Source of the DNA: a bacterium
GTDB lineage: Bacteria > Zixibacteria > MSB-5A5 > WJJR01
Direction: 5' to 3'
Assembly: GCA_021813505.1 (NCBI GenBank)
Contig: JAKAKI010000087.1
Span: 1-35,464, forward strand
Length of the DNA: 35,464 bases
The number at the start of each line of letters is the position of its first letter. Position 1 is the first letter of the stretch. The notes beneath the pieces are model-generated. The model was not told the DNA's origin. It saw only the letters and a program-made list of their open reading frames with translations, and made no database searches. Of the stretch, positions 35,001 to 35,464 are shown in pieces. The position numbers and the translations under genes are program-made.

Positions 35001-35149
35001 AGGAGCAGGATGCCCAGCCGCCGGGACAACACGCGATCGTATGGAACGGGCAGGGCGAGTCGGGACAAGCCGTTCCGAGTGGATTGTATCTCTATCGCGT
35101 CACCGCTGATGGAGAGAAGCAAATGCGGAAGATGGTTGTGTTGAGGTAG
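32054..35149 (+). CDS. Secreted thermolysin-like M4 metalloprotease with propeller and type IX-like sorting domain
   Basis: This 1031-aa protein starts with a signal peptide (MPCVLVLILAGLLIVGLSGT) and a propeptide with FTP/PepSY-like parts (about 70-310). The M4 catalytic domain has HEMTH (H452, E453, H456), the third zinc ligand E476 in LSESFSDIFG exactly 24 residues after the first histidine as in thermolysin, and a catalytic-type H546 in GVHRNSG. After about residue 630 comes a TolB/PD40-like propeller (ISPDGHHMACDL, FSPDDSRILVQYDGG). The last 90 residues are a sorting domain with YQNYPNPFNSSTVIRF and VPSGLYLYRVTADGEKQMRK, which directs surface display or secretion in FCB-group bacteria. 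I chose ATG 32054, which has AGGAG 6 nt upstream. The longer frame from 31841 adds 71 residues of non-coding character. Confidence 0.92.
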   Translation: MPCVLVLILAGLLIVGLSGTAIGMKPLPRPAGTHNPVVSPDGSLGKGIPSGFGATTQLAAVGRRMAIAPDLLRRVHVSGIRPVAVPPDAIDALADWRDGEAPDAELWWDSNTRIPIRIQGRDLTLRSATPVVAAGTSAEMSAALATFQQVRGLLGLREPARELRVLSEKRDGLGMTHVRFQQTFRGHDVWARDSYAHFASDSRLTAINGRWVPTPSHLDRTAPVLSASAAVDVVKSRFPARDPIQVADTALLVYIDTNQQPHWAWRVRTSLSRVEAYDVFIDAVTGEHLHDLSLVYSDGPYSGSGTDLFGTTRVVNAYRIGSTYYMINATKPMFDMVHSQIPNTVKGGIEIDNYHSPNPNWVTTTNPSAWGNPAAVSAAFHLGLIYDYYLSTHNRSSLDNQGSTLKAIVNDPLPEADGNNAYYSFLTQTMTFGTGDGVRFTNLARSLDVTAHEMTHGVTDATAGLQYEFQSGALSESFSDIFGTMAEFYVYGGSANWLIGEDAYTPATLGDALRDMSNPHNGGSPQPANMSEYEYLPMTTDNGGVHRNSGIPNRAFYLTAAAVGRGKADSIFYRALTTQLNQYSQFLDLRLALVQSASELYPGDTATANSIRSAFDQVQIYDGSWSEPPETEPVPTSAQWIVAKSGLAGRVAIFDTAGSFLRYVSQARTLTKPTVADSGELIYFIDTMSMIRVVDPEGTLEVQLGDSSLKFANIAISPDGHHMACDLQWDPTIYILHLGHSEPITMLPLYTPTNSEVKSYDVLYPDVIEWDIYGKDIIYDCYCETPQPSGTLRYWDIRNLEVATGLIQRTVPSIPLGWTIGNPSFGKIHPDLIALDFAYDDGSIYLYAADRRSNRVTEVAPNGTSLNRPTFSPDDSRILVQYDGGAGLNLWRAGFNSNTLTITTDWDRIIDSASYPNWRFSGREFLTDVENPDQANAIPSAFSLYQNYPNPFNSSTVIRFVTKTWRPTTLEIFNVLGQRVFEQEQDAQPPGQHAIVWNGQGESGQAVPSGLYLYRVTADGEKQMRKMVVLR

Positions 35150-35312
35150 TGCGGTGATGCTTGTGAATCAGGCGCGAGGATCGCACAAAAACGAAGCCGC
35201 CTCATTGGAACTGCATCATCCCGCGAACGCCTGGGCGAGAGATGGCCGCTTTGCGCATCATTCCCTCCGAAAGGTACGAGCATCTGTGGCACGGGTAAAC
35301 ACCCTACCCCAA

Positions 35313-35464
35313 ATCGGGATAGGGGCCTCAGGCTTTCCCCTGAGGACCCCTCCCACACCACCCGGCATGCGGGTCCGCACCGGGCGGTTCCGAAGGTTGA
35401 GTAAACGTGACGAGCCGGGGAACACCCAGTCCGTCATGCGTTCCTGAGTGTTCCTCTCCGTGCC
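35313..35464 (-). mobile_element. 3' end of a group II intron (domains IV to VI), truncated by the window edge
   Basis: Read on the minus strand, 35464 to 35313 gives the 3' part of a bacterial group II intron. The late domain IV segment is followed by a domain V-like hairpin at about 35390-35355 (GAACCGCCCGG...CCGGGTGGTG), then a domain VI hairpin with a GGAAAG-type loop, an unpaired A in CCCTATCCC about seven bases before the end, and the terminal CCGAT at 35313. The intron's reverse transcriptase and 5' end lie beyond the window. The call rests on recognising conserved sequence and the V/VI fold by eye. Confidence 0.7.

Overview
The window suggests an uncultured bacterium of the FCB-type candidate phyla, with a Zixibacteria-like lineage as the best guess. 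The reasons are moderately high GC, Gram-negative envelope genes (a TonB-dependent receptor, an RND efflux pump, a lipoprotein) and a secreted protease that ends in a type IX-like C-terminal sorting domain (motif YQNYPNPFNSSTVIRF). Lineage is inference only. The left edge looks like an insertion-sequence end and the right edge is the 3' end of a group II intron, so the window probably stops at repeated mobile DNA on both sides.

Region 1 (158-12607, all minus strand) is an Rhs polymorphic-toxin locus. A full-length secreted Rhs/YD-repeat protein (2323 aa) ends in a small nuclease-like toxin tip and is coupled to an immunity-type gene. Downstream are two displaced tip cassettes. One carries a PD-(D/E)XK-like toxin and an immunity-type gene overlapping it by TGATG. 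The other carries a clear GIY-YIG nuclease toxin and its own overlapping small gene. Last comes an orphan pair, a 58-aa ORF and a 145-aa immunity-like gene. The Rhs core is shared at DNA level: about 1.36 kb is nearly identical between the main gene and the GIY-YIG cassette, and 408 bp appears identical in all three. Both displaced cassettes lack a convincing start, so they look like silent tips that could be exchanged into the main gene by homologous recombination. This is the most interesting system here.

Region 2 (12842-16001, plus) is a damaged MacA/MacB-type export operon. The adaptor has lost its N-terminal half beside the Rhs gene, two FtsX-like permeases follow, and no ATPase is present. 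A TonB-dependent receptor converges on it from the right (16307-18469, minus).

Region 3 (18669-22099, plus) holds an exported protein of unknown function, a SnoaL-like small protein and a lipoprotein built of 14 propeller-type repeats. It converges on a two-gene RND efflux operon (26397 to 22181, minus; adaptor then pump, no outer-membrane factor).

Region 4 (27329-31804, plus) is a short envelope-glycan cluster: a WecA/MraY-like lipid-carrier sugar-phosphate transferase, a WbuB-like glycosyltransferase and a methyltransferase with a zinc-ribbon-like N-terminus, followed by a membrane-bound PP2C/SpoIIE-type phosphatase. A thermolysin-like (M4) secreted protease with a TolB-like propeller and a sorting domain closes the coding part (32054-35149). 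No tRNA, rRNA or CRISPR array was seen.
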